From Lachnospiraceae bacterium (GTDB lineage Bacteria > Bacillota > Clostridia > Lachnospirales > Lachnospiraceae): 49,765 bases of DNA. Location of the stretch: the NCBI GenBank assembly GCA_024688505.1, contig JAILDZ010000074.1:1-49765 (forward strand), read 5' to 3'. Numbering within the stretch: the stretch's first letter is position 1; the number at the start of each line of letters is the position of its first letter. The position numbers and the translations under genes are program-made. The notes beneath the pieces were generated by a model that had not been told where the DNA came from, made no database searches, and was given only the letters and a program-made list of their open reading frames with translations. Positions 22,557 to 30,335 of this stretch are shown in pieces.

Positions 22557-24386
22557 TTATTCTCCGGTATTAAATCTGCTTACGATGTCATCCAGAAGAG
22601 CTACCGCATTCTTGGTGTCAGCCACCTTGGTGGTCACATCCGATGTGCCATCCACGATGCCGGTGGTCTTCTGAGCGATATCTGTGACGCCGTTAGCGGA
22701 ATCACCTACCGTCATGTTTATATCATTAAGGGAAAGGGCTATGGCGTTAATGGCCTCAGACAGTGCGCTGATGCCGGCCTTGATATCCGCCATGCTGCTC
22801 TTGAAGGAATCAGCATCCTGCTGATACTGCTCGCTGACATTCTGGAAATCGGAGTAGTCGTTTAATACATCCTTCTCCAGGAAGTCCGTGGTCTCGGTCA
22901 GGCATTCGGACATCATGCCTACGGCCTCATTCACTTCTTTCACGATCTCATCGATGTTAGCTACGGCACTGGTGGTCTGGTCTGCCAGCTTGCCGATCTC
23001 GGTAGCCACCACGGCGAATCCTTTTCCGGCCTCCCCTGCTCTGGCTGCCTCTATGGATGCATTGAGCGCCAGCAGGCTGGTCTGGGATGCGATCTCATTG
23101 ATAGTATTTGTGAGTTCGTTTATCTTATCCACTGCCTTGGAACTTTCGATAGCCCGATCTGCCTGTGTACGTACTGTTTCATATGTGCTCCTGGTACGGT
23201 TCGATGCGGTTTCCGTGGTCTTCTTAAGCTCTGCAGCTCTGCCCATGATCTCCACGGACATTTTGGTTCCTTCTGTGGTGAGCTCGTCAATATGCTTTGC
23301 TTCTTCCTGCACATCAGCTACGTTATTGTTTATGGTTTCTGTAGCGGCAGAAGCCTCTTCCATGGATGCTGCCAGTTCCTGAGTGGTGGCAGAGTTATCT
23401 GTACACATGGAGTTCACGTCATCTGTGGTGGAGCGCAGCTGATCCACGTTTTCCGTGATCCTGCTTCCTGTATCGGAGATCTGACCCACCATTTCACGAA
23501 GAGCTACACGCATGGAAGCCACGGCCTTTGCCATGACACCGATCTCGTCCTTCCTCTTCCGAAGGATGCTGCCCCACTTGGTATGGGTGAAATCAAATCT
23601 TGCGGTGTTATCGATGATATCCACCAGGTGTGTGAGCGGATTAAGTATCTTTCTTATGATAATGAAGAATGCCACAGCCATTAAGATGATTATGATGATA
23701 CTTGCGATGGCTATAAGACCCACCAGCTTCGTGACAGGCTGCATTACCTTGTCATAGTCTCCGGTGACGATCAGGATGTTTCCTGCGCTTGTGAAACTGT
23801 AACCGGCATATTTCTTTGCACCTTTGAAAAGGTAGATGATGGAGCCCCGTCCGATCTGTTCGGGAGTCTCTCCTGCAGCGAGTCTTGCTACCAGACCCTT
23901 CACGGCTTCATTTTCCACACTGCCGCCGATCTTTTCGGCTGTGGGATGCCATACCATGGTGCCGTCCTGGGCCACCAGATATGCATAGGAACCTTCGATC
24001 CCCTCGATGTTGACGTCGCCCAGTGCTCCGGTGAATGTGGCAGCCACGGTTTCCCGGTTGGCATCGGGATCTTCTTCCAGAAGCTGAACCAGATAGTTTT
24101 CCACCTCAGCACCGGAGAGACTGTCCACGCCTTCCACTTCAATGTTCTGCGATGTGGCTTCCATAGCGGCGTCCACTGCCGCGCAGGCCGTATCCGCCAC
24201 GTTCATTGTGTAATTCTTATAGGTGTTTTCGAGAGTGTCCTGCGAGTCATTTATTGCGATAAATGATACGAGAATGATAGCCACTGCACTGACGATGGTG
24301 ACGATCAGACTGACCCTGAAAGCCAGTGAGTGAAGAAATGAGACTTTACCGTTGGTATTGTCTTTTTGCTTGGTGTCGTTTGCCAT
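22557..24386 (-). CDS. Methyl-accepting chemotaxis protein
   Basis: 609-residue transmembrane chemoreceptor. TM1 is at about 24-46. An extracytoplasmic Cache-like sensor (about 47-210; [24 protein letters not shown] is typical of Cache) follows, then TM2 at about 215-240. Next is a HAMP linker ([22 protein letters not shown]) and a long helical signalling domain with the conserved hairpin tip [20 protein letters not shown]. It lacks the C-terminal NWETF-type CheR tether. No che genes are adjacent, so it is an orphan receptor. Ligand unknown; Cache receptors commonly bind amino acids or small organic acids. Confidence 0.94.
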   Translation of the reverse strand: MANDTKQKDNTNGKVSFLHSLAFRVSLIVTIVSAVAIILVSFIAINDSQDTLENTYKNYTMNVADTACAAVDAAMEATSQNIEVEGVDSLSGAEVENYLVQLLEEDPDANRETVAATFTGALGDVNIEGIEGSYAYLVAQDGTMVWHPTAEKIGGSVENEAVKGLVARLAAGETPEQIGRGSIIYLFKGAKKYAGYSFTSAGNILIVTGDYDKVMQPVTKLVGLIAIASIIIIILMAVAFFIIIRKILNPLTHLVDIIDNTARFDFTHTKWGSILRKRKDEIGVMAKAVASMRVALREMVGQISDTGSRITENVDQLRSTTDDVNSMCTDNSATTQELAASMEEASAATETINNNVADVQEEAKHIDELTTEGTKMSVEIMGRAAELKKTTETASNRTRSTYETVRTQADRAIESSKAVDKINELTNTINEIASQTSLLALNASIEAARAGEAGKGFAVVATEIGKLADQTTSAVANIDEIVKEVNEAVGMMSECLTETTDFLEKDVLNDYSDFQNVSEQYQQDADSFKSSMADIKAGISALSEAINAIALSLNDINMTVGDSANGVTDIAQKTTGIVDGTSDVTTKVADTKNAVALLDDIVSRFNTGE

Positions 24387-24453
24387 ATTAAATAACCTCC
24401 CCTTAGCAATCTTTTCGGTATTTACACTAAGATTTATTCTAGCATACTGATTA

Positions 24454-24482
24454 TGGAAATTAAAGAAAAGATATGGTATAGT
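24454..24482 (+). promoter_or_regulatory. Promoter of the lysC-metA operon
   Basis: TGGAAA (24454-24459), a 17-base spacer and TATAGT (24477-24482). A start near 24489 leaves about 27 bases before ATG 24516, which fits the AAAGGAC ribosome binding site and argues against the upstream ATG at 24492. Confidence 0.55.
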
Positions 24483-24515
24483 ATCGGATAAATGTATTCA
24501 GAAAAGGACATAGAA

Positions 24516-25877
24516 ATGGCGGAAAATAAGGTAGACAAAAAGGTTAAGACCGTAACCAAGGTGGTGAAGTTCGGAGGAAGCTCACTTGCGGATGCGGCAC
24601 AGTTTAAAAAGGTGGGAGATATCATCCGTGCGGATAAGGACCGGAGATTTGTGGTCCCCAGTGCGCCGGGGAAAAGGCATTCAGGTGATACCAAGGTCAC
24701 GGATATGCTGATCCATATCTACCACACAGCGACAGAGGATAAGACTAAGGTTAAGGAAGAACTCTTAAAGATAGAGGCCAGATATGAGGAGATCATAGAA
24801 GGGCTGGATCTTAAAGGTTTCTCTCTGGAAAAAGATTTTCAGGAGATAGAGCAGTCTCTTATGACAGATCCCGATCTGGACTATACCGCATCCAGAGGGG
24901 AATATCTTAACGGCCGTATTATGGCGGAATATCTGGACTATGAGTTCATTGATGCCAAGGATGTGATCTTCTTTAATGATGAAGGAAAGCTTAATACCTA
25001 TAAGACAGAGAAGACCATGGCAGAGAGGCTTAAAAAAGCAGGCACAGCTGTGATCCCCGGTTTCTACGGAATGGGTAAGGACGGCAGGGTGAAGACCTTC
25101 TCCCGCGGTGGCTCGGATATCACAGGCTCCATCGTGGCAGGTGCCGTGAAGGCCGATGTGTATGAGAACTGGACGGATGTGTCGGGATTTCTGGTGGCAG
25201 ATCCCAGAATAGTGAAGAATCCTGCCGGCATAAAGACCATCACATACCGTGAACTTCGCGAGCTTTCATATATGGGAGCATCCGTGCTTCACGAGGAGGC
25301 TATATTCCCGGTTCGTTCTGCCGGTATACCTATTAATATAAGAAATACAAATGCTCCGGAAGATGCAGGCACATGGATCGTGGAAAGCACGGGTATGAAG
25401 CCGGATTATACAATCACCGGAATAGCCGGAAAGAAGGGATTCTGCGCGGTACTTATCACCAAGTCCCTTATGAATTCCGAAGTGGGATTCGGACGCAAGG
25501 TTCTTCAGGCTTTTGAAGAGAACGACATTAACTTTGAGCACATGCCTTCAGGCATAGACACCATGACCATAGTGGTTCATGAGGATGAGTTCCTTCATAA
25601 GGAGCAGAATGTGGTGTCGGCCATCCACAGGCTGGCAAGCCCTGATGCAGTGGAAATAGAGACAGATCTGGCACTGATAGCTGTGGTGGGACGCGGCATG
25701 AAGAGTAACCGCGGTACAGCAGGCCGTATTTTCTCTGCACTTTCACATGCCAGAGTCAACGTGCGCATGATCGATCAGGGATCTTCCGAGCTTAATATCA
25801 TAATCGGCGTGGAGAATGCCGATTTTGAAACCGCCGTGAAGGCAATATACGATATATTCGTAGAAACACAGATGTAA
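24516..25877 (+). CDS. lysC: Aspartate kinase
   Basis: Phosphorylates aspartate, the committed step toward lysine, threonine and methionine. The kinase opens VVKFGGSSLADAAQFKKV and includes the FSRGGSDITGSIVA motif that binds aspartate and ATP. Two ACT domains at the C-terminus (about 310-450) suggest allosteric feedback inhibition; the last holds GRIFSALSHARVNVRMIDQG. I choose ATG 24516 (453 residues) over ATG 24492 because only 24516 has a ribosome binding site (AAAGGAC, 8 bases upstream) and because the upstream ATG would lie almost at the transcription start. metA follows by 12 bases, so the kinase may mainly serve methionine supply. Confidence 0.94.
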   Translation: MAENKVDKKVKTVTKVVKFGGSSLADAAQFKKVGDIIRADKDRRFVVPSAPGKRHSGDTKVTDMLIHIYHTATEDKTKVKEELLKIEARYEEIIEGLDLKGFSLEKDFQEIEQSLMTDPDLDYTASRGEYLNGRIMAEYLDYEFIDAKDVIFFNDEGKLNTYKTEKTMAERLKKAGTAVIPGFYGMGKDGRVKTFSRGGSDITGSIVAGAVKADVYENWTDVSGFLVADPRIVKNPAGIKTITYRELRELSYMGASVLHEEAIFPVRSAGIPINIRNTNAPEDAGTWIVESTGMKPDYTITGIAGKKGFCAVLITKSLMNSEVGFGRKVLQAFEENDINFEHMPSGIDTMTIVVHEDEFLHKEQNVVSAIHRLASPDAVEIETDLALIAVVGRGMKSNRGTAGRIFSALSHARVNVRMIDQGSSELNIIIGVENADFETAVKAIYDIFVETQM

Positions 25878-25889
25878 GAAGGTGTATAT

Positions 25890-26849
25890 ATGCCCATTCT
25901 AGTTCAAAAAGATCTGCCGGCAAAGCAGATCCTGGAATCAGAAAATATACTGGTGATGGATGAAGAAAGAGCATCCACCCAGGATATCAGACCGCTTCAG
26001 ATATGCATTCTAAACCTGATGCCGCTGAAAGAAGCTACGGAACTGGATATCCTTCGTGTGCTTTCGAATTTCCCCATACAGGTGCAGATCACCTTTATGA
26101 TGATAGAATCACATGAGTCCACCCATACCACATCATCGCATTTGAATAAATTCTATACGGTGTGGTCAGAGATCAAAGAACAGTATTTTGACGGTCTCAT
26201 CATCACGGGTGCTCCCGTGGAGACCATGGAATTCGAAGAGGTGGAATACTGGGAAGAGCTGCAGTCCATCATGAACTGGTCCAGAACCCATGTGTTTTCC
26301 ACATTTCATGTATGCTGGGGAGCCCAGGCGGGGCTGTACCATCACCATGGAATAAAGAAGCACATGCTGGATAAGAAGATATCCGGTGTGTATCGCGAGG
26401 AAGTGCTGCATCACAGCAAAATGATGATGAGGGGGATCGACGACTATTTCTGGTGCCCCCAATCCAGATATACAGGCATAGATGAAGACGCTGTGGCAAA
26501 GAATCCCGAGCTCTATGTGGTGGCTGCGGCAGAAAGAACAGGAAGCTGCGTGATACTGGCATACCAGTCCAGACAGATATTTGTCACCGGGCACACGGAG
26601 TATGACAGGATGACGCTGGATCACGAATATCACAGAGACCTTGCAAAGGGGTTGAATCCGGAGATCCCGGAGAATTACTATCCCGATGATGATCCGAATA
26701 AACGGCCTATACTTTCATGGCGTACCAGCTCTAACTGCCTCTATACAAACTGGCTGAATTTCATATATCAGGAGACACCCTATGTACTGGGAGAATTCCC
26801 GCCGCTTGAAGAATCCAGCTACACCATCTGCGACATGGCGGAGGCCTGA
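25890..26849 (+). CDS. metA: Homoserine O-acyltransferase MetA, predicted acetyl-CoA specific
   Basis: Activates homoserine for methionine synthesis. 319 residues with the class I glutamine-amidotransferase-like fold. The catalytic triad falls at the family's reference numbering: Cys142 (FHVCWGAQAG), His235 and Glu237 (GHTEYD). The acyl-specificity residue is Glu111 (GAPVETMEFEEVEYW), as in the B. cereus enzyme that uses acetyl-CoA; E. coli MetA has Gly there and uses succinyl-CoA. The expected product is therefore O-acetylhomoserine, despite the common annotation of homoserine O-succinyltransferase. It is 12 bases after lysC and 2 bases before a small gene. Confidence 0.95.
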   Translation: MPILVQKDLPAKQILESENILVMDEERASTQDIRPLQICILNLMPLKEATELDILRVLSNFPIQVQITFMMIESHESTHTTSSHLNKFYTVWSEIKEQYFDGLIITGAPVETMEFEEVEYWEELQSIMNWSRTHVFSTFHVCWGAQAGLYHHHGIKKHMLDKKISGVYREEVLHHSKMMMRGIDDYFWCPQSRYTGIDEDAVAKNPELYVVAAAERTGSCVILAYQSRQIFVTGHTEYDRMTLDHEYHRDLAKGLNPEIPENYYPDDDPNKRPILSWRTSSNCLYTNWLNFIYQETPYVLGEFPPLEESSYTICDMAEA

Positions 26850-26851
26850 AG

Positions 26852-27112
26852 ATGATAGAAAACACGGATGTCCTTTCCATAGCGTACTATAAGAGTAAAC
26901 CCTTTAAAGGATCTGACGGAAATATGCGCTATATGATAGAGCGGACCGAAAAGGACGAAGGAAATGTGTTCACGGTCACCACGTGGCCGGGTCCCCTTTC
27001 TTTTGAGGCCACTTCCGATGATAAAAAATCCACCCACATCGAAGAGTTTTCCGAAGAGGGGCTCATAAAAGCTGTGGAGTATCTGAATTCAAGATACGGA
27101 GATTATAATTAA
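26852..27112 (+). CDS. Small conserved-looking protein downstream of metA
   Basis: 86 residues (MIENTDVLSIAYYKSKPFKG...). Predicted alpha+beta: N-terminal strands including FTVTTWPGPLSFEAT, then an acidic helix EEFSEEGLIKAVEYLNSRY. No transmembrane segment, signal or cysteine. The ATG lies 2 bases after the metA stop (TGAAGATG), so it is translationally coupled and followed by a terminator. I recognise no function. Position suggests a role tied to methionine supply or simply co-expression. Confidence 0.75.
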   Translation: MIENTDVLSIAYYKSKPFKGSDGNMRYMIERTEKDEGNVFTVTTWPGPLSFEATSDDKKSTHIEEFSEEGLIKAVEYLNSRYGDYN

Positions 27113-27117
27113 AATAA

Positions 27118-27149
27118 GAGCAGGGATTTTCTTCCCTGCTTATTTTTTG
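27118..27149. terminator. Terminator after the lysC-metA operon
   Basis: GCAGGG (27120-27125) / CCCTGC (27134-27139) with an 8-base loop, followed by TTATTTTTT. The region also lies at the stop of the convergent membrane gene, so it may serve both. Confidence 0.8.
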
Positions 27150-27152
27150 TTA

Positions 27153-27620
27153 TCAGATGAACTTCTGAGAGTATTTACGCTTCATGGCGTTTATCATATC
27201 ATCATTTGGCTCGATGATGATATTTGATCTCTTGCCGTTATCATTCATAAGAAGCATATAGGTTTCTTTTCCGTCGGAGCGGCTGGTGTAATCCGATGCC
27301 TTCTCTGCGGGGTTCCATGACCGTTTTATTTCGGTCACATTATCCATGTCCACAGACAATACTCTTTTCCTTCGCTCCTGATTATATATGATGTCTATAT
27401 CCAGCTCGTCATTTGTGTATGCATATTCATATTCTATGGTTATAAACTGTCTGGACAGATAGGAAAGGCCTCCGCAGATTATAGCCGGGATCAGGGCTAT
27501 AGGGTATATCACGCTCAAAAGCACAAAAAGCACTGCCGTTATCATAAGAAATATGAATGCCACCCGTGCAGCCATATTCTCTTTCCTTGTTACCATGTGT
27601 TCCACAAATGTATCCTGCAT
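27153..27620 (-). CDS. Small two-TM membrane protein with a cytoplasmic domain, unknown function
   Basis: 155 residues. A short N-terminus (MQDTFVEHMVTRKENMAAR) is followed by two adjacent transmembrane helices at about 20-58 and then a beta-rich cytoplasmic domain (ITIEYEYAYTNDELDIDIIYNQ, RKRVLSVDMDNVTEI...). The strand pattern is reminiscent of a small PH-like domain, and the layout resembles Lachnospiraceae DUF6106-type proteins, but I cannot verify that. Single gene, divergent from the PfkB-family gene. Confidence 0.7.
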   Translation of the reverse strand: MQDTFVEHMVTRKENMAARVAFIFLMITAVLFVLLSVIYPIALIPAIICGGLSYLSRQFITIEYEYAYTNDELDIDIIYNQERRKRVLSVDMDNVTEIKRSWNPAEKASDYTSRSDGKETYMLLMNDNGKRSNIIIEPNDDMINAMKRKYSQKFI

Positions 27621-27676
27621 GTTAATTACCTCGCTGTAGATTAAAAGTAATTCATATTATAGTATTACCCGTAATC

Positions 27677-27705
27677 TTGTGCAAATATCCGATATTTTGT
27701 ATAAT
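27677..27705 (+). promoter_or_regulatory. Sigma-A promoter for the PfkB-maf operon
   Basis: TTGTGC (27677-27682), a 17-base spacer and TATAAT (27700-27705), about 38 bases before the ATG. GGGAGGT at about 27731-27737 is the ribosome binding site. Confidence 0.7.
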
Positions 27706-27742
27706 GAGCCTAGGTTATATAAATGAAAATGGGAGGTAAATT

Positions 27743-28708
27743 ATGGGAAAATTTATCATTGCTGGTATCACCCAGCTGGAAACCATTGTCAAGGTAGATA
27801 AAATACCTATCACGTATCAGCTCTTTACCGGTGGATATGACACCATTTTCACATCCGTGGGCGGCGATGCCTATAACGGATCTTTGGCACTGAAATGGCT
27901 GGGAGACGATGTGAAATTCATGACGGTAGTGGGACGTGATCAGTCTCTCGGTATTCTTAATCCCCCGGACAGAAATGTCACTCTCGATACAAAATATGTG
28001 CTTCCTATCATGCATGAGACTCCCATGGAGGTCCTGTTTTTTGACCAGGATCGTCATCAGCAGCTTTTTGAGGACCTGAAAGACATCCGTAACGTAGGTT
28101 ATGATATGAGTCTGGTGGAGCCCGCCATAAAGGACTGCGATATGCTGGTGCTTTCCAATGCAAATTTCTGCCGTCCGTTTATAGAGATGGCTGCGGAAAA
28201 CAATGTAAAGATCGCCCTTAATATACATGCATTCAGAAGGGACAAGGAAAAATACAACGTGGACTTTCTGGAGAATGCAGACATTGTATTCATCAGGGAC
28301 GACGCTCTGGACGAGGATCCCTATGAGTTCGTACAGGAGATGGCGGATAAGTATAATATAGAGACTATTCTTCTCGGACAGGGACTGAACGGAGTGCTTC
28401 ATCATGACAATAAGAAGAAATCCACGGCACAGTATAAGCCCATCCGTACGGGAAAGGTGCTGAGCACAGCCGGTGCCGGAAATGCACTCTTTGCATGCTA
28501 TCTTCACTATTATCTGAAGGGCGGAGATTCGGCCAATGCAGTACATAAAGCCCTGCTTTTCATGTCTAATAAGATAGGTTATATGGGTTCATCAAACGGA
28601 TTTATGACAGAGGAAGAGCTGGAACGCTGGGAACATCTGATCTGGGACTTCCAGGGCACAAATCAGAATGTGGCCAGCATGTTTTCGAGTACGGGAGAAA
28701 CAGAGTAA
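27743..28708 (+). CDS. PfkB/ribokinase-fold protein lacking the catalytic aspartate
   Basis: 321 residues with the ribokinase fold. The N-terminal substrate motif GGDAYNGSLALKWLG (40-54) corresponds to GGxxxN. The C-terminal anion-hole motif, normally DTxGAGD, reads STAGAGNALFACYLHYYL: the catalytic base at residue 247 is Asn (codon AAT) and the preceding Asp is Ser. Other PfkB landmarks are present (NADIVFIRDDAL). The protein may therefore bind sugar and nucleotide without efficient phosphorylation, or use another base. Seven bases separate it from maf, so the two share a transcript. Substrate unknown. Confidence 0.85.
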   Translation: MGKFIIAGITQLETIVKVDKIPITYQLFTGGYDTIFTSVGGDAYNGSLALKWLGDDVKFMTVVGRDQSLGILNPPDRNVTLDTKYVLPIMHETPMEVLFFDQDRHQQLFEDLKDIRNVGYDMSLVEPAIKDCDMLVLSNANFCRPFIEMAAENNVKIALNIHAFRRDKEKYNVDFLENADIVFIRDDALDEDPYEFVQEMADKYNIETILLGQGLNGVLHHDNKKKSTAQYKPIRTGKVLSTAGAGNALFACYLHYYLKGGDSANAVHKALLFMSNKIGYMGSSNGFMTEEELERWEHLIWDFQGTNQNVASMFSSTGETE

Positions 28709-28714
28709 CATATA

Positions 28715-29278
28715 ATGAAGGACATAATACTTGCATCCACATCCCCCAGGAGAAAAGAACTGCTTTCTCTGGCCGGCTTTCCATTCACCGTGGACGGAGC
28801 GGACATAGACGAAAACCTGCCCATAAAAGATCCGGTGAAGTTTGTGGAAGAACTGTCATATGAAAAGGCCATGGCTGTGGCAAAGAAGTATCCGGACAGT
28901 ATCGTGATAGGTGCGGATACCATTGTGGTGATAGACGATGAGATCCTGGGAAAGCCAAAGGACGAAGAAGATGCTCTTAAGATCCTGAAGAAGCTTTCCG
29001 GCAGGACCCATCAGGTATACACCGGAGTCACTGTCCTTGATATGAAGGGCGGCAAGGCTGACCGCACCACATTTCATGAAAGGACAGATGTCTCCATGTA
29101 CGAGAATCCCGAATCGATGCTGAAAGAATACATATCCACGGGAGAGCCCATGGACAAAGCCGGGGCCTATGGTATTCAGGGTAGAGGCGCACTTCTTATC
29201 AAAGGCATAGAGGGGGATTATTATAATGTGATGGGATTTCCCGTTGCGAAAATATATAGAGTGATTAGTGGCATGTAG
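28715..29278 (+). CDS. maf: Maf-family nucleotide pyrophosphatase
   Basis: 187 residues. It starts IILASTSPRRKELLSLAGFPF, the diagnostic SxSPRR phosphate-binding motif of Maf/YhdE/YceF proteins, and has VIGADTIVVIDDEILGKPKD with the catalytic Asp, followed by the Lys-Pro motif. Maf proteins hydrolyse non-canonical or specific NTPs (dTTP/UTP or modified nucleotides) and were first linked to septum inhibition. The start is an ATG 7 bases after the PfkB-family stop. Confidence 0.93.
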   Translation: MKDIILASTSPRRKELLSLAGFPFTVDGADIDENLPIKDPVKFVEELSYEKAMAVAKKYPDSIVIGADTIVVIDDEILGKPKDEEDALKILKKLSGRTHQVYTGVTVLDMKGGKADRTTFHERTDVSMYENPESMLKEYISTGEPMDKAGAYGIQGRGALLIKGIEGDYYNVMGFPVAKIYRVISGM

Positions 29279-29301
29279 AAAAGTTACGAAATTATTACAA
29301 T

Positions 29302-29352
29302 ACTAGGCAGGAGCTTGCGACGGAGCGTAAGGGCCGCAAGGTTTACTATTTT
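29302..29352 (+). promoter_or_regulatory. Mutually exclusive hairpins between maf and the STAS gene
   Basis: CTTGCG (about 29313-29318) can pair either with CGTAAG (about 29325-29330) or perfectly with CGCAAG (about 29334-29339). A short gap later there is a T7 run (about 29350-29356). It may be a weak maf terminator or a switching leader of the STAS operon. No ligand-binding riboswitch family is recognised. Confidence 0.4.
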
Positions 29353-29370
29353 TTTATAAGGAGGTCTATT

Positions 29371-29673
29371 ATGAAGATAGAAAAAGAGCTTAATGGGGAT
29401 CAGCTTGTAGTCAAGCTTGATGGAAGACTGGACACATCTACAGCTCCTGAACTGGATAGTGTATTTAAAGAGTCTTTGAAGGATGTCAAGAGTCTGACGG
29501 TGGATATGGCTGGTTTGGAGTATATTTCTTCAGCAGGCCTCAGATCTTTGCTGAATGCAAAGAAGGCATTATATAACAAAGGTTCCGTGAAGATCATCAA
29601 TGCAAACGAGATGGTTATCGAAGTCTTTGAAGTGACCGGATTCAAGAATGTTTTTGAAGTCCAGGCAGGCTGA
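29371..29673 (+). CDS. STAS-domain anti-sigma factor antagonist
   Basis: 100 residues, a single STAS domain. It reads VVKLDGRLDTSTAPELDSVF...SLTVDMAGLEYISSAGLRSLL. The last part holds the conserved DxxxLxYISSAGLR motif whose serine (SS, near 54-55) is the phosphorylation site in SpoIIAA/RsbV-type proteins. In partner-switching, the unphosphorylated form binds an RsbW-like kinase and frees the sigma factor or other target. The RBS AAGGAGG is about 8 bases upstream. A probable partner gene follows by 14 bases. Confidence 0.9.
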   Translation: MKIEKELNGDQLVVKLDGRLDTSTAPELDSVFKESLKDVKSLTVDMAGLEYISSAGLRSLLNAKKALYNKGSVKIINANEMVIEVFEVTGFKNVFEVQAG

Positions 29674-29687
29674 AAGGAGTAAGACTT

Positions 29688-30218
29688 ATGAAATCAGATG
29701 TGATCACTATTGAGAACAACGGTAACGGATTCGGTGAGGCTGTAGAAGCCACCAAAAAGATGGCTGATTTTAACGGACTTAGCAATAAGGATTCTGTACA
29801 TCTTCAGCTCTTCACAGAAGAGATGCTCAGCATGATGAATATAGTGACCGGCGAGGTGAAGGCTTCATTCTGGATAGAGTGTGAGGGTAATACATACGAG
29901 CTGAACCTTACCACAGAGACCGTTATGGATAAGACCAAGAGAGGTACTCTTATCCAGGCTTCCAGCTCCAGAAAGAATGAGGCAGCGGGAAGTTTCCTCG
30001 GAATGCTGAGAGATGCGTTTGAGCAGGCTATGACAGCAGATGCGGATAAGACTTATTACACTCTCCCGGATGATGTGGCTTCCGACGTGGTCGGCCACTG
30101 TGTAGACGACGAGGAATATGATCAGTATGAGTCTTCCGTTCTTAAGAAGCTGGCTGATGATGTGAAGATCGACATTCGCGGCGGACTGGTTCACATGACT
30201 GTTAAGAAGAGCTTCTGA
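29688..30218 (+). CDS. RsbW-like anti-sigma partner, probably degenerate ATPase
   Basis: 176 residues. The first about 45 residues (EAVEATKKMADFNGLSNKDSVHLQLFTEEMLSMMNI) look like the start of an RsbW/SpoIIAB HATPase domain with the E-x-M-x-M-N N-box region. The following G-box motifs of a working GHKL ATPase are not clearly seen, and the middle is rich in polar, charged residues. Position directly after a STAS gene supports an anti-sigma/antagonist pair. No sigma factor gene is adjacent. The gene ends 118 bases before clpB, which has its own promoter. Confidence in the domain is moderate. Confidence 0.6.
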   Translation: MKSDVITIENNGNGFGEAVEATKKMADFNGLSNKDSVHLQLFTEEMLSMMNIVTGEVKASFWIECEGNTYELNLTTETVMDKTKRGTLIQASSSRKNEAAGSFLGMLRDAFEQAMTADADKTYYTLPDDVASDVVGHCVDDEEYDQYESSVLKKLADDVKIDIRGGLVHMTVKKSF

Positions 30219-30247
30219 AGCGGTTAAATAACATACTTATGGCATAA

Positions 30248-30274
30248 TTAGCTCTCTCACTTGCAGAGTGCTGA
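30248..30274 (+). promoter_or_regulatory. CIRCE operator (HrcA binding site) of clpB
   Basis: TTAGCTCTC-N9-GAGTGCTGA: each 9-base arm has one mismatch to the consensus TTAGCACTC-N9-GAGTGCTAA, and the spacer is exactly 9 bases. The operator covers the -35 region of the clpB promoter, as expected for heat-inducible repression by HrcA. No CtsR-type heptad repeat is seen beside it. Confidence 0.85.
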
Positions 30275-30288
30275 TTTTGTGTTATAAT
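30261..30288 (+). promoter_or_regulatory. clpB promoter
   Basis: TTGCAG (30261-30266), a 16-base spacer and TATAAT (30283-30288). The -35 box lies inside the CIRCE element. Start to ATG is about 40 bases with a GGGAGGTG ribosome binding site. Confidence 0.75.
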
Positions 30289-30335
30289 GTAGAAAATGTT
30301 TAAAAAGACCCTGATCTTAAGGGAGGTGAAGTCTT

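Noticed and set aside
22888..23382. Plus-strand open frame of 164 codons opposite the chemoreceptor
   Set aside because: Serine/alanine-rich mirror of the helical signalling domain; no start signals.
24492..24515. Upstream ATG of lysC at 24492
   Set aside because: It lies about 10 bases after the -10 box with no ribosome binding site, whereas 24516 has AAAGGAC at the correct spacing.
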